In this document: positions 1 through 7,575 of the stretch, piece after piece
Position numbering within the stretch: the first letter of the stretch is position 1
How the letters are laid out: each line of letters begins with the position of its first letter
Virus record (IMG/VR): IMGVR_UViG_3300025326_000069
Location: 1-45,986 of that record
Origin: a virus
DNA length: 45,986 bases
Direction: 5' to 3' (one strand)
The notes under the pieces: model-generated
What the model saw: the letters and a program-made list of their open reading frames with translations, nothing else
What the model was told of the DNA's origin: nothing
The model's database searches: none
Program-made: the position numbers and the translations under genes

Positions 1-1017
1 TAGAAGAGAATAATCTTCAATTTCTTCCCACATATTTATAACAGCTTCTTTGAGTTGAGATTGAAGATTATTCTCTTCTATATGTTTAATAGATTTTTCA
101 AGACTAATGAATTCCTCCGTTACGGCCCAATATTTTTTGTTACCAGACATTTCTTTAATGTACACTAAATTTCCCCATAGATCGTCAAGCCCATAATCAA
201 AAATTATGAATATATCGGCTTCTCTATATGGGGCGTCTATAGAACTTTTTATTACCGTTACTTTGGATTTTACTCCAATTACTTTTTCAACCTCTACTGC
301 TCCTATTTTTACTTTTTTCTTGATTTTAGATCCTAATGTAGGTGTTACTTCTAAACGTAGAGATGCTAAAAATGGGATAGCATTTCCACCACCAGTTTTA
401 GTTCTTTTTTGCCCAGGTAATGCATCTTGGATATCTTGTACTTGATTTGTTAGTACGACCAAACGATTTTTCTTGGATATTTCTGCTTTTGCCTTTCGGC
501 ATAATTGATGGAATTCTTTCGCTCTTGAACTACCTCTTTTATCCCCCTTTTCATCTTCTAATGAAGACATTAAAACAGCAACGCTATCTATGGCTGTCAA
601 ACTAACTCCCCCATTTTCAGATTCAGGGGTTTCCATAATTAAATTTTCTACTTCTTTAACAGTAGTAGGATTTGATAAATCTTCTTTATTAATTTTGATC
701 CCCATATATTTTAACCAATCTGGAGTCATTCGACGTTCGGCATCTCCTATTTTGGTTATACCACCAGTATTTTGGACATAGGCTACCATCTCTCCAAGAA
801 CGGAGGTTTTTCCACTAGAAGGGGGTCCAGAAATTTCCATAAGTATACCGGAGGGAACTCCTCCCCCACGTATGCGTCTACCACTGATCGCCAAATCTAG
901 TAACGTGGACCCCGTAGAAACCATGCGACTTTTATCTATAAGTACTTCTTCCTCTTCTTCATGTATAGCCACTAACCCTTTTGCTACATCTTGTATTTTG
1001 CGTTTAATCAATGGCAT
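1..1017 (-). CDS. RecA/UvsX-like recombinase (3' part off the window)
   Basis: The frame opens at an ATG at 1017 and stays open for 339 codons to the left edge, so the C-terminus is missing. The protein is a RecA-family strand-exchange ATPase. Visible signatures are the Walker A motif GPPSSGKT at about residues 64-71, a DAE triplet at 92-94 in the position of the RecA catalytic glutamate, Walker B LTAIDSVA at 140-147, and a VVLTNQV segment like the RecA NQ sensor. It would coat single-stranded DNA and drive recombination-dependent replication and repair, with the gp32-like and UvsY-like proteins encoded nearby. Its start overlaps the stop of the upstream exonuclease gene by 14 bases, consistent with translational coupling. 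No intein is visible in the part present. Confidence 0.9.
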   Translation of the reverse strand, partial: MPLIKRKIQDVAKGLVAIHEEEEEVLIDKSRMVSTGSTLLDLAISGRRIRGGGVPSGILMEISGPPSSGKTSVLGEMVAYVQNTGGITKIGDAERRMTPDWLKYMGIKINKEDLSNPTTVKEVENLIMETPESENGGVSLTAIDSVAVLMSSLEDEKGDKRGSSRAKEFHQLCRKAKAEISKKNRLVVLTNQVQDIQDALPGQKRTKTGGGNAIPFLASLRLEVTPTLGSKIKKKVKIGAVEVEKVIGVKSKVTVIKSSIDAPYREADIFIIFDYGLDDLWGNLVYIKEMSGNKKYWAVTEEFISLEKSIKHIEENNLQSQLKEAVINMWEEIEDYSLL

Positions 1018-1870
1018 TCTGATCTCCTTTTAATAAAACTCTCCATTTGTTGTATAAATCCCTCTTTAAAAAACTAGAAAATCCATAATCCATGCATATT
1101 CCCTCAAATATATTGAAATCTAATTTATCTGGTACTAAATCTACCGAAGTGGATCTTTTATGAGGAAGTTTCACTAAGGAATAATTAAAAGTAGGATCAA
1201 AAGCATGTATATCTTGATATTTTTTTGAACTAACTCCTAATTCTGATTTTAAATATTTTATAGCAGTTTTCTCGCCAACTCCAACTACTCCTTTTATATT
1301 ATCAGATGAACACCCTGCGACCGATTTAACGTAGTACCACATATTAGGGTCTATCCCTTTTTCTTCTATGAAATCATCTTTAGAGTAAATTTTCTTTTCT
1401 CTTGGATTATAAATAGATACTTTTGAATTTAATAATTGGTATAAATCTTCGTCCGACGTTACAATATAAGTATGATCAAATTCCCAAGCATGGTCATTAG
1501 CTATATGAGCAATAATATCGTCTGCTTCTAATCCAGTTTGAATAAAATTATTTTGAAATCCTAATTTAGGAAGAATCTTTGTACGAATTTCCGTAAATTG
1601 GGGTTTACCAGAACGAATTATATCTTCCATCTCGGGATCTTCAATTTGAGGGCGTTTTTTATAATCAGGGTAAACATCTCTACGATATGATTTTCTAGAA
1701 TCCCAAGCAAATGTAAATCGAGGTTGTTCAAAATCCTCCGATAACTTTAAAATTTCTCTCATGAAACCAAATATAACTCCAGTGGAATGTTCCTCATAAG
1801 AGAGTCCCATCATTGATAGCATGGCTCTGTATGCTATGAAATTAGAATCAATTATTAAAAGATTGCTCAA
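1004..1870 (-). CDS. 5'-3' exonuclease / flap endonuclease (T4 RNase H / T5 exonuclease type)
   Basis: The 288-residue protein matches phage FEN/PIN-fold 5' nucleases, which remove RNA primers and 5' flaps. Metal-binding acidic residues appear in the expected order: D8 (LLIIDSNF), D57 (FAWDSRK), E115, D117 and D118 (GLEADD), D140 and D142 (TSDED), and D190. A helix-3-turn-helix DNA-binding signature, VVGVGEKTAIKYL, follows at about 195-207. Length is normal for the family. The start overlaps the upstream 95-residue gene by 4 bases (ATGA), and the end overlaps the recombinase start, so all three belong to one operon. Confidence 0.9.
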   Translation of the reverse strand: MSNLLIIDSNFIAYRAMLSMMGLSYEEHSTGVIFGFMREILKLSEDFEQPRFTFAWDSRKSYRRDVYPDYKKRPQIEDPEMEDIIRSGKPQFTEIRTKILPKLGFQNNFIQTGLEADDIIAHIANDHAWEFDHTYIVTSDEDLYQLLNSKVSIYNPREKKIYSKDDFIEEKGIDPNMWYYVKSVAGCSSDNIKGVVGVGEKTAIKYLKSELGVSSKKYQDIHAFDPTFNYSLVKLPHKRSTSVDLVPDKLDFNIFEGICMDYGFSSFLKRDLYNKWRVLLKGDQNAID

Positions 1871-2154
1871 ATTTTTTCCTTAATTTTTAACTTAGGATGG
1901 TGACGATAATGACGTAACGGGTCTTTGATAGATCTTCCAGTTTTATCTGTAAGTAGAACTTTGTATTGAGATAATTCCGGCATAAGATCATCTGGATAAA
2001 AAGTTTCTTTCATTTCTTCTAAAAGTTTGACCATTTTCTTTTGCCAATTATATGGCATTGAAATTAATCCTACTCTAGGAAGAACTAAGTATGATGCATA
2101 AGTTAATCCAAACCATTCGTGCATAGGATCTTCTTTGATAACTTCTTTTTTCAT
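1867..2154 (-). CDS. small hypothetical protein, 95 aa
   Basis: No family recognised. It is a basic, probably soluble protein without signal peptide or membrane segment and without cysteine pairs. Its ATG at 2154 lies 8 bases after an AAGGA ribosome-binding sequence that sits at the foot of a long RNA stem (see 2155-2278), so translation may depend on that structure. It overlaps the exonuclease gene by 4 bases. Position between the replication genes suggests a replication-related accessory role, but this is context only. Confidence 0.65.
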   Translation of the reverse strand: MKKEVIKEDPMHEWFGLTYASYLVLPRVGLISMPYNWQKKMVKLLEEMKETFYPDDLMPELSQYKVLLTDKTGRSIKDPLRHYRHHPKLKIKEKI

Positions 2155-2278
2155 TTTATAGTCCTTGGGAAGTGGGATATAAGCCTCAAGAGAGGCAGTC
2201 CCTTATCCGGCTGGTAGCTCCCACTCCCCAAGTCTGGATGACGCAGTTTGAATATGGTATAGGGCACCCCATCATCCA
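2155..2278 (-). promoter_or_regulatory. structured RNA leader of the 95-aa gene
   Basis: Read on the minus strand, 2219-2232 pairs with 2164-2177 to give a 14-bp stem (one G-U). Inside it GCCTC (minus strand, 2192-2196) pairs with GAGGC (2183-2187) around a 4-base loop. A further 6-bp pair, GGATGA/TCATCC, joins 2272-2277 with 2236-2241. The 3' arm of the long stem ends in CCCAAGG and partly covers the ribosome-binding AAGGA of the 95-aa gene. The region is richer in G and C than its surroundings and has no open frame of its own. It could be a translational switch, a processed RNA or an unknown small RNA; no known riboswitch class was recognised. Confidence 0.5.
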
Positions 2279-2536
2279 TTATTTAACAACCCATTTTCTA
2301 ACTTCTTCCATTTCAAATAATTCTTCTCGTAAACAATTTTGACATTTCCTAATATGGGTGGTTTGTTTCATAATAAGGGGAAGTAGTTTTTCTCTAATAG
2401 GAGTTTCAGTAGGAGGAAAGGAACTACCATTTACTAATTTGCGCCCATCCCCCCATTTTTGATGTAACTCAAAAACTTTCCAAGAATATTGAAGGCCGTG
2501 ATTTTCACAATTATCTAATTTCTGTTTTACTATCAT
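2279..2536 (-). CDS. small hypothetical protein with CxxC, 85 aa
   Basis: No family recognised. A single CxxC (RKCQNC) lies near residue 65, perhaps half a zinc site. A strong ribosome-binding site, AGGAGG, lies a few bases upstream of the ATG at 2536. The gene stands alone between two structured intergenic regions, 2155-2278 and 2537-2797, rather than overlapping its neighbours, which is unusual in this otherwise compressed genome. Confidence 0.6.
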   Translation of the reverse strand: MIVKQKLDNCENHGLQYSWKVFELHQKWGDGRKLVNGSSFPPTETPIREKLLPLIMKQTTHIRKCQNCLREELFEMEEVRKWVVK

Positions 2537-2713
2537 TTTCCCTCCTAATTAATTTGGTGGTTAGGGGTGCCATCGTCCCAAGACATTCGCTTGGTCAGCA
2601 CGGTTACCATCCGTGTCCGTACCGGAAAATCTAACCAGACATACGGAACACCCCCCCAACCAATGCACCAGTTTCAGCCCCCTACACAAGGCTTAACGCT
2701 CCCTGGAGCAATC
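2537..2713 (-). ncRNA. highly structured intergenic RNA with a four-way junction
   Basis: Pairing is seen directly. A closing stem joins 2559-2569 with 2649-2661 (4 + 6 bp with a bulge). Inside it are three hairpins in a row: 2578-2594 (5-bp stem, 7-base loop), 2599-2615 (5-bp stem, 7-base loop) and 2616-2647 (6-bp stem, 20-base loop); the last two abut and could stack. On the minus strand the order resembles a tRNA cloverleaf and the middle loop reads ATGGTAA, but the last loop lacks a TTC sequence and 8 bases separate that arm from the closing stem, so a normal tRNA is not supported. It precedes the 85-aa gene and follows the SSB gene. Function unknown. Confidence 0.5.
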
Positions 2714-2790
2714 AAAAAGGGGACGGACAGTTGGGAAGAAGTGATAGGCTATCCCGAACCAATACACCCCGACCGTCTGTGACCGTCCCC
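2714..2790 (-). terminator. terminator-like stem after the SSB gene
   Basis: On the minus strand GGGGACGG (2783-2790) pairs with CCGTCCCC (2719-2726) and is followed at once by five T residues (2714-2718). The interior also pairs in part (GATA/TATC and GGGA/TCCC). The stem begins 7 bases after the SSB stop codon. The loop is much longer than in a standard intrinsic terminator, so it may act as a transcript-stabilising 3' structure. Confidence 0.4.
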
Positions 2791-2797
2791 ATATGTA

Positions 2798-4006
2798 TTA
2801 CCCTCTTGGTCTTAAACCACGTCTGGGTCCTGCAGTGGCAGGAGCCGCAGTGGTTGCTACCGGAGCCGCTGCTGCAGGAGCCGCAGGTCTAGGAGTTGGT
2901 CTAGGAGTTGCCGGGGCTGCAGGAGTAGGACGAGTAGCAGAGGGTGCAGAAGTCTCTGCGCCAGCCGCATCAATCTTATCCTTCTCAGCCGAGCAGTCAT
3001 CCCAAATGGGGCAAGTAGCGCACTCGTTATACTTTTCACAATCTGCCCCAAATACTCCCCCAACAGGACAGATCTGGGCACCAGCCGTTACTGGAGTAGC
3101 GGCGGGGCGTTGACGGGGGGTGGGGGTTGGATTAACAGCCGGGGCAGGTATCGGAGGTTCCGCAGCAGGAGCAGGAGTTGCTCTGGTACGAAGTCGGGAT
3201 TCTGCGGGAGCCGCTGTCGGTTGGGGTGCTGGGGATTCCTCTGTTGGGGGAGCTACATCCCCTCCCCCTCCTTGAAAAGCCAGATTAATTTCATCATAAG
3301 AAGAATAGTTGACGCAATCGTCCAAAATGAAAGCCGCATCCAAAACTTCATCAGGAATTTGGTAATTTCTGTCCACAAACTTATGGGCTAGAAATTCCGA
3401 ATTCCTCTTGGTTCCCTTACGAGTAAAGGAGATGGATTTCCCTGTATCTGGGTCTGAGAATGCCACGTACATATCAGTGGATTTTCCAGCCCCCCGAACG
3501 GGGGTCTTAGCCAAAGGTGCAATATGCTTCTCCATAAACCAGTGGGCGGCATCGAAGATCTGAACCCCCTTGTTCTCTTCCTTATCATTATCGTAGCACA
3601 GGATATTGTAGATACTCCGACGTTTGGGGGTGAGTTCCTTTACCAGATCCTCATCATAATCCTCCTGCCGGCGAACCTCTTCACGATATTCGCAAATGGG
3701 GCAGGACTTATTATAATTGCGAGCGGGGCAAACATAAGCATCTTGATTTACCCCTACCTGATAATGAACCCAAAGAATCAATACATAATTGGGTTCCCCA
3801 GGCTTGGTATTAGGATCATGGTCTCCAGCAAGGAAGGGAATAATATCGATAAGATGTTCCCCCTCCCCACATTTCCAAAGTTTGCTAACGTATTCATCTT
3901 TGAAAATGTTTTTAAACTGCCCAGAGTCATCCCGCTTTTCGTATGACTCTTGGGTTTTCTTTGCCAGAGATTCTTTCATCGCCGCACGTCTGTCAAGCGT
4001 GGCCAT
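2798..4006 (-). CDS. gp32-like single-stranded DNA-binding protein
   Basis: The 402-residue protein has the zinc site of T4 gp32-type SSBs: H81, C93, C102 and C105 (HYQVGVNQDAYVC, then CPIC). The OB-fold region runs to about residue 245. A second cysteine group follows at C313, C323, C329, C332 and C338, after an Ala/Pro-rich linker (about 250-310), and the protein ends in another Ala/Pro/Thr tail with basic residues instead of the acidic tail of gp32. It should coat single-stranded DNA at the fork and interact with the recombinase, mediator, polymerase and helicases. The linker and tail make the gene locally GC-rich. AAGGAGG lies just upstream of the ATG. The IS200/IS605 element is inserted immediately upstream and may separate the gene from its original promoter. 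Confidence 0.85.
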   Translation of the reverse strand: MATLDRRAAMKESLAKKTQESYEKRDDSGQFKNIFKDEYVSKLWKCGEGEHLIDIIPFLAGDHDPNTKPGEPNYVLILWVHYQVGVNQDAYVCPARNYNKSCPICEYREEVRRQEDYDEDLVKELTPKRRSIYNILCYDNDKEENKGVQIFDAAHWFMEKHIAPLAKTPVRGAGKSTDMYVAFSDPDTGKSISFTRKGTKRNSEFLAHKFVDRNYQIPDEVLDAAFILDDCVNYSSYDEINLAFQGGGGDVAPPTEESPAPQPTAAPAESRLRTRATPAPAAEPPIPAPAVNPTPTPRQRPAATPVTAGAQICPVGGVFGADCEKYNECATCPIWDDCSAEKDKIDAAGAETSAPSATRPTPAAPATPRPTPRPAAPAAAAPVATTAAPATAGPRRGLRPRG

Positions 4007-4125
4007 TTCTTTTTCCTCCTTCTTTTATTTTATTAAATTAGTAACTGCTGCCTTTAGGTGGCAGAGGAAACTCCCTCCTTTCGATTAACTTGACTTATAT
4101 ACTCGCCGAACTTATAATAATTTAC

Positions 4126-4521
4126 ATGGCAAGATATGTTCGAAATGTTAAGGCAATTTTTAATCTTAAATTGCATTTGATATGGTGCACCAAATACCGC
4201 CGCCCTGTGCTTGTAGAGGATATTGAAAAGAGGCTTAGGATATTGCTTTATACCAAGACAAAAGAATTGGAAATGGTAATTTACTCTTTGGATATAAATC
4301 CAGATTATGTCCATATATTTATAGAATTTGACCCTCGTCAAGGGATTGCTGAAATTGTAAATCGACTGAAGGGTTTCACTAGTCGAATATTGCGTCGGGA
4401 GTTTTCTTCGTTGCGTTCTCGATTGCCTACTCTTTGGAGTCGTAGTTATTATGCTGGAACTGTAGGGCAAGTTTTGGGAGTAACAATACGAATGTATATA
4501 GACTCGCAAAAGGGAAAGTAG
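4126..4521 (+). CDS. tnpA: IS200/IS605 TnpA, Y1 HUH transposase
   Basis: The 131-residue protein matches Y1 transposases that cut and rejoin single-stranded transposon ends. The start ATG at 4126 is preferred; a TTG at 4090 would add 12 residues from the left-end DNA. The catalytic tyrosine is Y124 (IRMYIDSQ). The metal-binding HUH motif is unusual: it reads DYVHIFIEF, so Y61 occupies the place of the first histidine and only H63 remains. The gene ends directly at the tnpB start (TAG then ATG). With an incomplete HUH pair this copy may be weak or inactive, but activity cannot be judged from sequence alone. Confidence 0.85.
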   Translation: MARYVRNVKAIFNLKLHLIWCTKYRRPVLVEDIEKRLRILLYTKTKELEMVIYSLDINPDYVHIFIEFDPRQGIAEIVNRLKGFTSRILRREFSSLRSRLPTLWSRSYYAGTVGQVLGVTIRMYIDSQKGK

Positions 4522-5649
4522 ATGTTCAAAGCTTTCAAATATCGACTTGAACCAAATGTGAATCAAACTAGGGAACTTGAAACATCCCTTGAAACCCACA
4601 GAAGACTTTACAATGCCTGTTTGAGGTGGCGAAAGGAATCTTATGAAACAAATAAACATGGCGTTAATTATGTGGAACAATCGGCCCAATTTACCCTTGA
4701 TCGAAAGATAAACCCATACTATGCTAGAATCAATTTTTCCTCTGCTCAAGCAACAATGCGCAATTTGGATAAGGCTTTCAAAGCGTTCTTTCGCCGTGTT
4801 AAATCTGGCGGAAAGCCGGGCTACCCGAGATTCAAAGCAAGAAATCAATTTCATTCGATAACGTTTCCATCTGGTGGCGGAGATGGTGCCCGGATAATAG
4901 GTAATAAACTGAGGCTTCAACATATTGGACTGGTACGAATCAATTTGCATCGCCTCATTGAAGGTACAGTTAAAACTATTAATATTAAAAGAGAATTGGA
5001 TAAATGGTATGTGACGGCGGTTTGCAAATTCCCCCTGGTGCCTCAAATAATTACATGTAAGCCTATTATTGGTATTGACGTTGGGTTGGAAAGTTTCTTG
5101 ACTACTAGTGATGGAGAGCATATCTATCCTCTTCAACCGATGAAGCCAAATCTTGGCAAACTTCGAATCTCCCAACGCAGTTTGAGTAGAAAGAAAAAAG
5201 GATCGAATAGTAGAGAAAAACAACGAAGGATTGTTTCCAAATTGTACTTGAAAATATCGAATGTACGAAAGGATGCTCATCATAAAATTGCGGTGAATTT
5301 GATCAATCGCTACGGAGCTTTTGTGGTGGAGAGCTTGAACGTCCAAGGGATGGTCAAGAACCACCGATTGGCACGAGCGGTGTTGGATGCTGGCTGGGCT
5401 AGCTTCCTTATGATATTGAAGAACAAGGCTGAAAGCGCCGGTCTTCGATACGAAGAGGTGAGTGCGCGTTATACTTCGCAGATATGTCCTGAGTGCGGCA
5501 AGGTTAAAAAGAAAACCTTGAGTGAGCGGAGGCATGATTGTGATTGTGGGTATAGTGCGCACAGAGATCATGCGGCGGCGCGAGTAATTCTCGCCCGTGG
5601 TATACAGGCTGGGACGCAGCCTGAAGGACTTAATGTTAGTGTTAGCTAA
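4522..5649 (+). CDS. tnpB: TnpB RNA-guided nuclease
   Basis: The 375-residue protein is full length for a compact TnpB. RuvC residues are present: D186 (IGIDVG), E270 (VVESLNVQGM) and D349 (HRDHAAARV). A four-cysteine zinc finger lies between them (C322, C325, C340, C342). TnpB proteins use an RNA transcribed from the 3' part of the gene and the right end (omega RNA) to cut DNA next to a transposon-specific motif, helping element retention. Here that RNA would span roughly 5500-5691 with its guide starting in the flanking DNA, which is the coding sequence of the neighbouring small membrane protein. All catalytic residues look intact. Confidence 0.9.
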   Translation: MFKAFKYRLEPNVNQTRELETSLETHRRLYNACLRWRKESYETNKHGVNYVEQSAQFTLDRKINPYYARINFSSAQATMRNLDKAFKAFFRRVKSGGKPGYPRFKARNQFHSITFPSGGGDGARIIGNKLRLQHIGLVRINLHRLIEGTVKTINIKRELDKWYVTAVCKFPLVPQIITCKPIIGIDVGLESFLTTSDGEHIYPLQPMKPNLGKLRISQRSLSRKKKGSNSREKQRRIVSKLYLKISNVRKDAHHKIAVNLINRYGAFVVESLNVQGMVKNHRLARAVLDAGWASFLMILKNKAESAGLRYEEVSARYTSQICPECGKVKKKTLSERRHDCDCGYSAHRDHAAARVILARGIQAGTQPEGLNVSVS

Positions 5650-5668
5650 CATGTTCTTAGAAGCCGCC

Positions 5669-5887
5669 TCATTTATGTGGCGGAGCGTCACTTTTGCCCT
5701 CCGGTCCCTTTTGGGGGTTATCCTTGAACACGTCAAGGAGTTTTTTGGTGTGACTAATTTTAGTGTCCCACCAACTGTTCATACACGCTGTGGCTATTAC
5801 CCTAACCACCATATATATAGCCATTAGTGATAAGGGTATTCCAACTACAGCTATTAATATTTGTTCCCACAGTTTTAAATCATTCAT
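5669..5887 (-). CDS. small membrane protein, 72 aa, C-terminus altered by the IS
   Basis: One transmembrane segment is clear at about residues 8-32 (QILIAVVGIPLSLMAIYMVV), followed by a polar tail. No family recognised. The stop codon lies inside the right-end palindrome of the IS element, so the last residues (about SDAPPHK) are encoded by transposon DNA and the original C-terminus has been replaced. It overlaps the upstream mediator gene by 4 bases (ATGA). Confidence 0.6.
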   Translation of the reverse strand: MNDLKLWEQILIAVVGIPLSLMAIYMVVRVIATACMNSWWDTKISHTKKLLDVFKDNPQKGPEGKSDAPPHK

Positions 5888-6384
5888 TCGGTCCTCTTTC
5901 TGGCCTTGAGGAGAGATCGTTGGTGGGCGGTGGCGTCATCTGCTAATTTTCCTACCTCTGTGGTATCCAACCGAACTTGAGAAAAGTAACCAGAGATGTA
6001 CAGAGCCACCAATCTCTCCAACATGGACCGGCGTTGATCTAGTGCTTCTTTTGCGGCGGAATAAATATTCACCGCATATTGTGCATCTGATATTTCTTTC
6101 TCGGCTTTATTCACCTCCTCGTTGGATTCTAAAGCTGCATTTATGGAACCCTCCGTTACTTTATCTATTTTATACTCCGCAGGGCGAGCACGTACATCCA
6201 TATTTATATTAGATTTAATTACCATTGCCCTCCTTTTTGCTTCGTCTCTGACTCGGATGGCTTCTGAGTATTCTATTGACCACTTTAGGAAACGTCTTGG
6301 CTGGTCGAGGCATGCAATATCGAGGTTGTCTTTATCAATTTCTAAGTCTTTTTCAATTTCTGAAATTTCTAATTCGTCGCTCAT
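5884..6384 (-). CDS. UvsY-like recombination mediator
   Basis: The 166-residue helical protein resembles phage UvsY-type mediators in length, charge and layout: an N-terminal acidic segment, a basic central helix rich in Arg/Lys (RVRDEAKRRAMVIKSN) at about 45-60, and a long C-terminal helical region that could form a coiled coil. Such proteins load the recombinase onto DNA covered by gp32-type SSB. Both partners are encoded in this window (1-1017 and 2798-4006), which supports the call. Sequence identity to T4 UvsY is low, so the assignment rests partly on context. Confidence 0.55.
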   Translation of the reverse strand: MSDELEISEIEKDLEIDKDNLDIACLDQPRRFLKWSIEYSEAIRVRDEAKRRAMVIKSNINMDVRARPAEYKIDKVTEGSINAALESNEEVNKAEKEISDAQYAVNIYSAAKEALDQRRSMLERLVALYISGYFSQVRLDTTEVGKLADDATAHQRSLLKARKRTE

Positions 6385-6387
6385 TTC

Positions 6388-6579
6388 TTATTTCCCCCCT
6401 AACATTTTATCGAACACATTTTTATAAATTTCTTTAATTCCCTCCGCTGCTAGAGTATTTTGTAGTAAAGAAGCAGCGGATTGGAGCACCGCTATCTTTT
6501 CTGCTATATCAAAACCATTTAGCTCTTTGATGCCTGTAAGCACTTTCGCAACTCCTTCATTTATTTTATTAACGTCCAT
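6388..6579 (-). CDS. small helical hypothetical protein, 63 aa
   Basis: No family recognised. It is predicted mostly alpha-helical, with no cysteine motif or membrane segment. It ends 4 bases before the mediator start and begins 10 bases after the clamp-loader stop, so it belongs to the replication operon. A role with the clamp loader or mediator is possible from position only. Confidence 0.55.
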   Translation of the reverse strand: MDVNKINEGVAKVLTGIKELNGFDIAEKIAVLQSAASLLQNTLAAEGIKEIYKNVFDKMLGGK

Positions 6580-6588
6580 ATTTTCCCC

Positions 6589-7518
6589 TTATATTAGAGT
6601 AGACATGTAACAACTTGCAATTAATCCGGCTTTTCCAGAATCATAAAAATTGTTTGAGAATTCAGCCATCAATCTAACTACTCTCTCTCCATTCTTATGG
6701 TCCCCATTTAAAAGTACGGAGGCAAGATACCCAAGAACCGCTCTGCGAACTGATTCAGCTTCCTGATCCACTCCCTTCAACATTATGGATAATTCTTTCC
6801 AACGATTTTCGCCCTTCTCTTTAGCCATAATTTTGCGGCACAAGTCAATAATGACAGTCTCACTAGGTAAATTTTCATTGATAGCTTCAAGTTGTTTCTC
6901 TTCCTCTTGGATATCAATGATTTGATCCAAAATGACCAATGCTTTTCTAGCACACCCTTCTGCGGAGAATAGAATGTCACTTTTCACCTTTTCCGATAAT
7001 TGAACGTTCTCTGAGGTTAAAATCCAATTTATCAAGGAAATCATATCGTGTTTTCGTAGAGTTGAAACGTTATATGTGGTGGATCTAGTTTTAATTGTTT
7101 TCAACAATTTCTCTGGTTCTGTAGTACAAAGAATGAAATAGACTCCCTTTGGGGGTTCTTCTAGAATTTCTAACATTGCATTCTGAAAATCGGCGGTAGA
7201 TTTGTGACATTCGTTCAGAATGATTACTCTTATGTCCCCATACAATGGCTCAAACTGGCAACTAGCTATAATTTCTCTAGCAGTATCAATCCCCCGCATA
7301 TCAGATATATTATATTGAGCTAAATCCATTTCAGAACATTTCAACATGTTAGCGATTATTCTTGCGAGGGTTGTTTTTCCGCATCCACTTGGACCAGATA
7401 GTAAAATGGTATGTGGTTTATCTTCTCTTGATAAAATTGATTTTAGGCTTTCCTTAATATTTTCATTTCCAAAAAACTCCTCTAGATTTTTTGGGCGATA
7501 CGACAATTGCAAAGGCAT
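6589..7518 (-). CDS. clamp-loader ATPase subunit (DnaX / RFC-small / gp44 type)
   Basis: The 309-residue AAA+ protein has Walker A GPSGCGKT at 42-49, a Walker B region VIILNECHK at 98-106, a sensor-1 segment (ILCTTEP) and a TRST sequence at the place of the SRC motif. Length fits a phage clamp-loader large subunit, which loads the sliding clamp (11971-13035) for the polymerase. The first acidic Walker B residue is Asn (N102), as in some RFC-type subunits, and E103 is kept. A promoter-like motif lies 16 bases upstream (7534-7563). No small (gp62-like) subunit was recognised. Confidence 0.85.
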   Translation of the reverse strand: MPLQLSYRPKNLEEFFGNENIKESLKSILSREDKPHTILLSGPSGCGKTTLARIIANMLKCSEMDLAQYNISDMRGIDTAREIIASCQFEPLYGDIRVIILNECHKSTADFQNAMLEILEEPPKGVYFILCTTEPEKLLKTIKTRSTTYNVSTLRKHDMISLINWILTSENVQLSEKVKSDILFSAEGCARKALVILDQIIDIQEEEKQLEAINENLPSETVIIDLCRKIMAKEKGENRWKELSIMLKGVDQEAESVRRAVLGYLASVLLNGDHKNGERVVRLMAEFSNNFYDSGKAGLIASCYMSTLI

Positions 7519-7533
7519 AGGTTCTCTCCTTAC

Positions 7534-7563
7534 CTTATACTACAGGATTTCCTACATTTTCAA
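7534..7563 (-). promoter_or_regulatory. putative promoter upstream of the clamp-loader gene
   Basis: On the minus strand a TTGAAA (7558-7563) is separated by 18 bases from TATAAG (7534-7539). The spacer ends in AATCCTGTAG (7540-7549). The same AATCCTGTAG-TA sequence occurs at 23012-23021 and 31277-31286, also upstream of genes, and the -35-like and -10-like hexamers align at two of the three sites. This site lies in the 57-base gap between the polymerase and clamp-loader genes. Confidence 0.55.
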
Positions 7564-7575
7564 CTTTTAACTCCC

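Larger units (their letters stand above)
4040..5695 (+). mobile_element. IS200/IS605-family element (tnpA + tnpB)
   Basis: The two plus-strand genes run against all their neighbours. Each end has the subterminal imperfect palindrome expected of this family: left end CTGCC/GGCAG at 4048-4064 and right end CCGCC/GGCGG at 5664-5683, both followed by a similar GGC(A/G)GAG sequence. There are no terminal inverted repeats or target duplications, as expected. Exact ends are not certain to within about ten bases; the left end should abut the target motif and the right end probably lies near 5691. The element sits between the SSB gene and the small membrane-protein gene. Confidence 0.8.

Noticed and set aside
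2559-2661. A tRNA gene (anticodon-like loop ATGGTAA)
   Set aside because: The T-arm loop lacks TTC, the supposed D arm has a 20-base loop, and 8 extra bases precede the closing stem.
2793-3391. Plus-strand Ala/Gly-rich frames over the SSB tail
   Set aside because: They mirror the Ala/Pro-rich minus-strand coding sequence and have no independent support.
4054-5736. A 560-codon minus-strand open frame opposite tnpA and tnpB
   Set aside because: Both plus-strand genes show intact families and catalytic motifs; the opposite frame has no recognisable domain and is a shadow.
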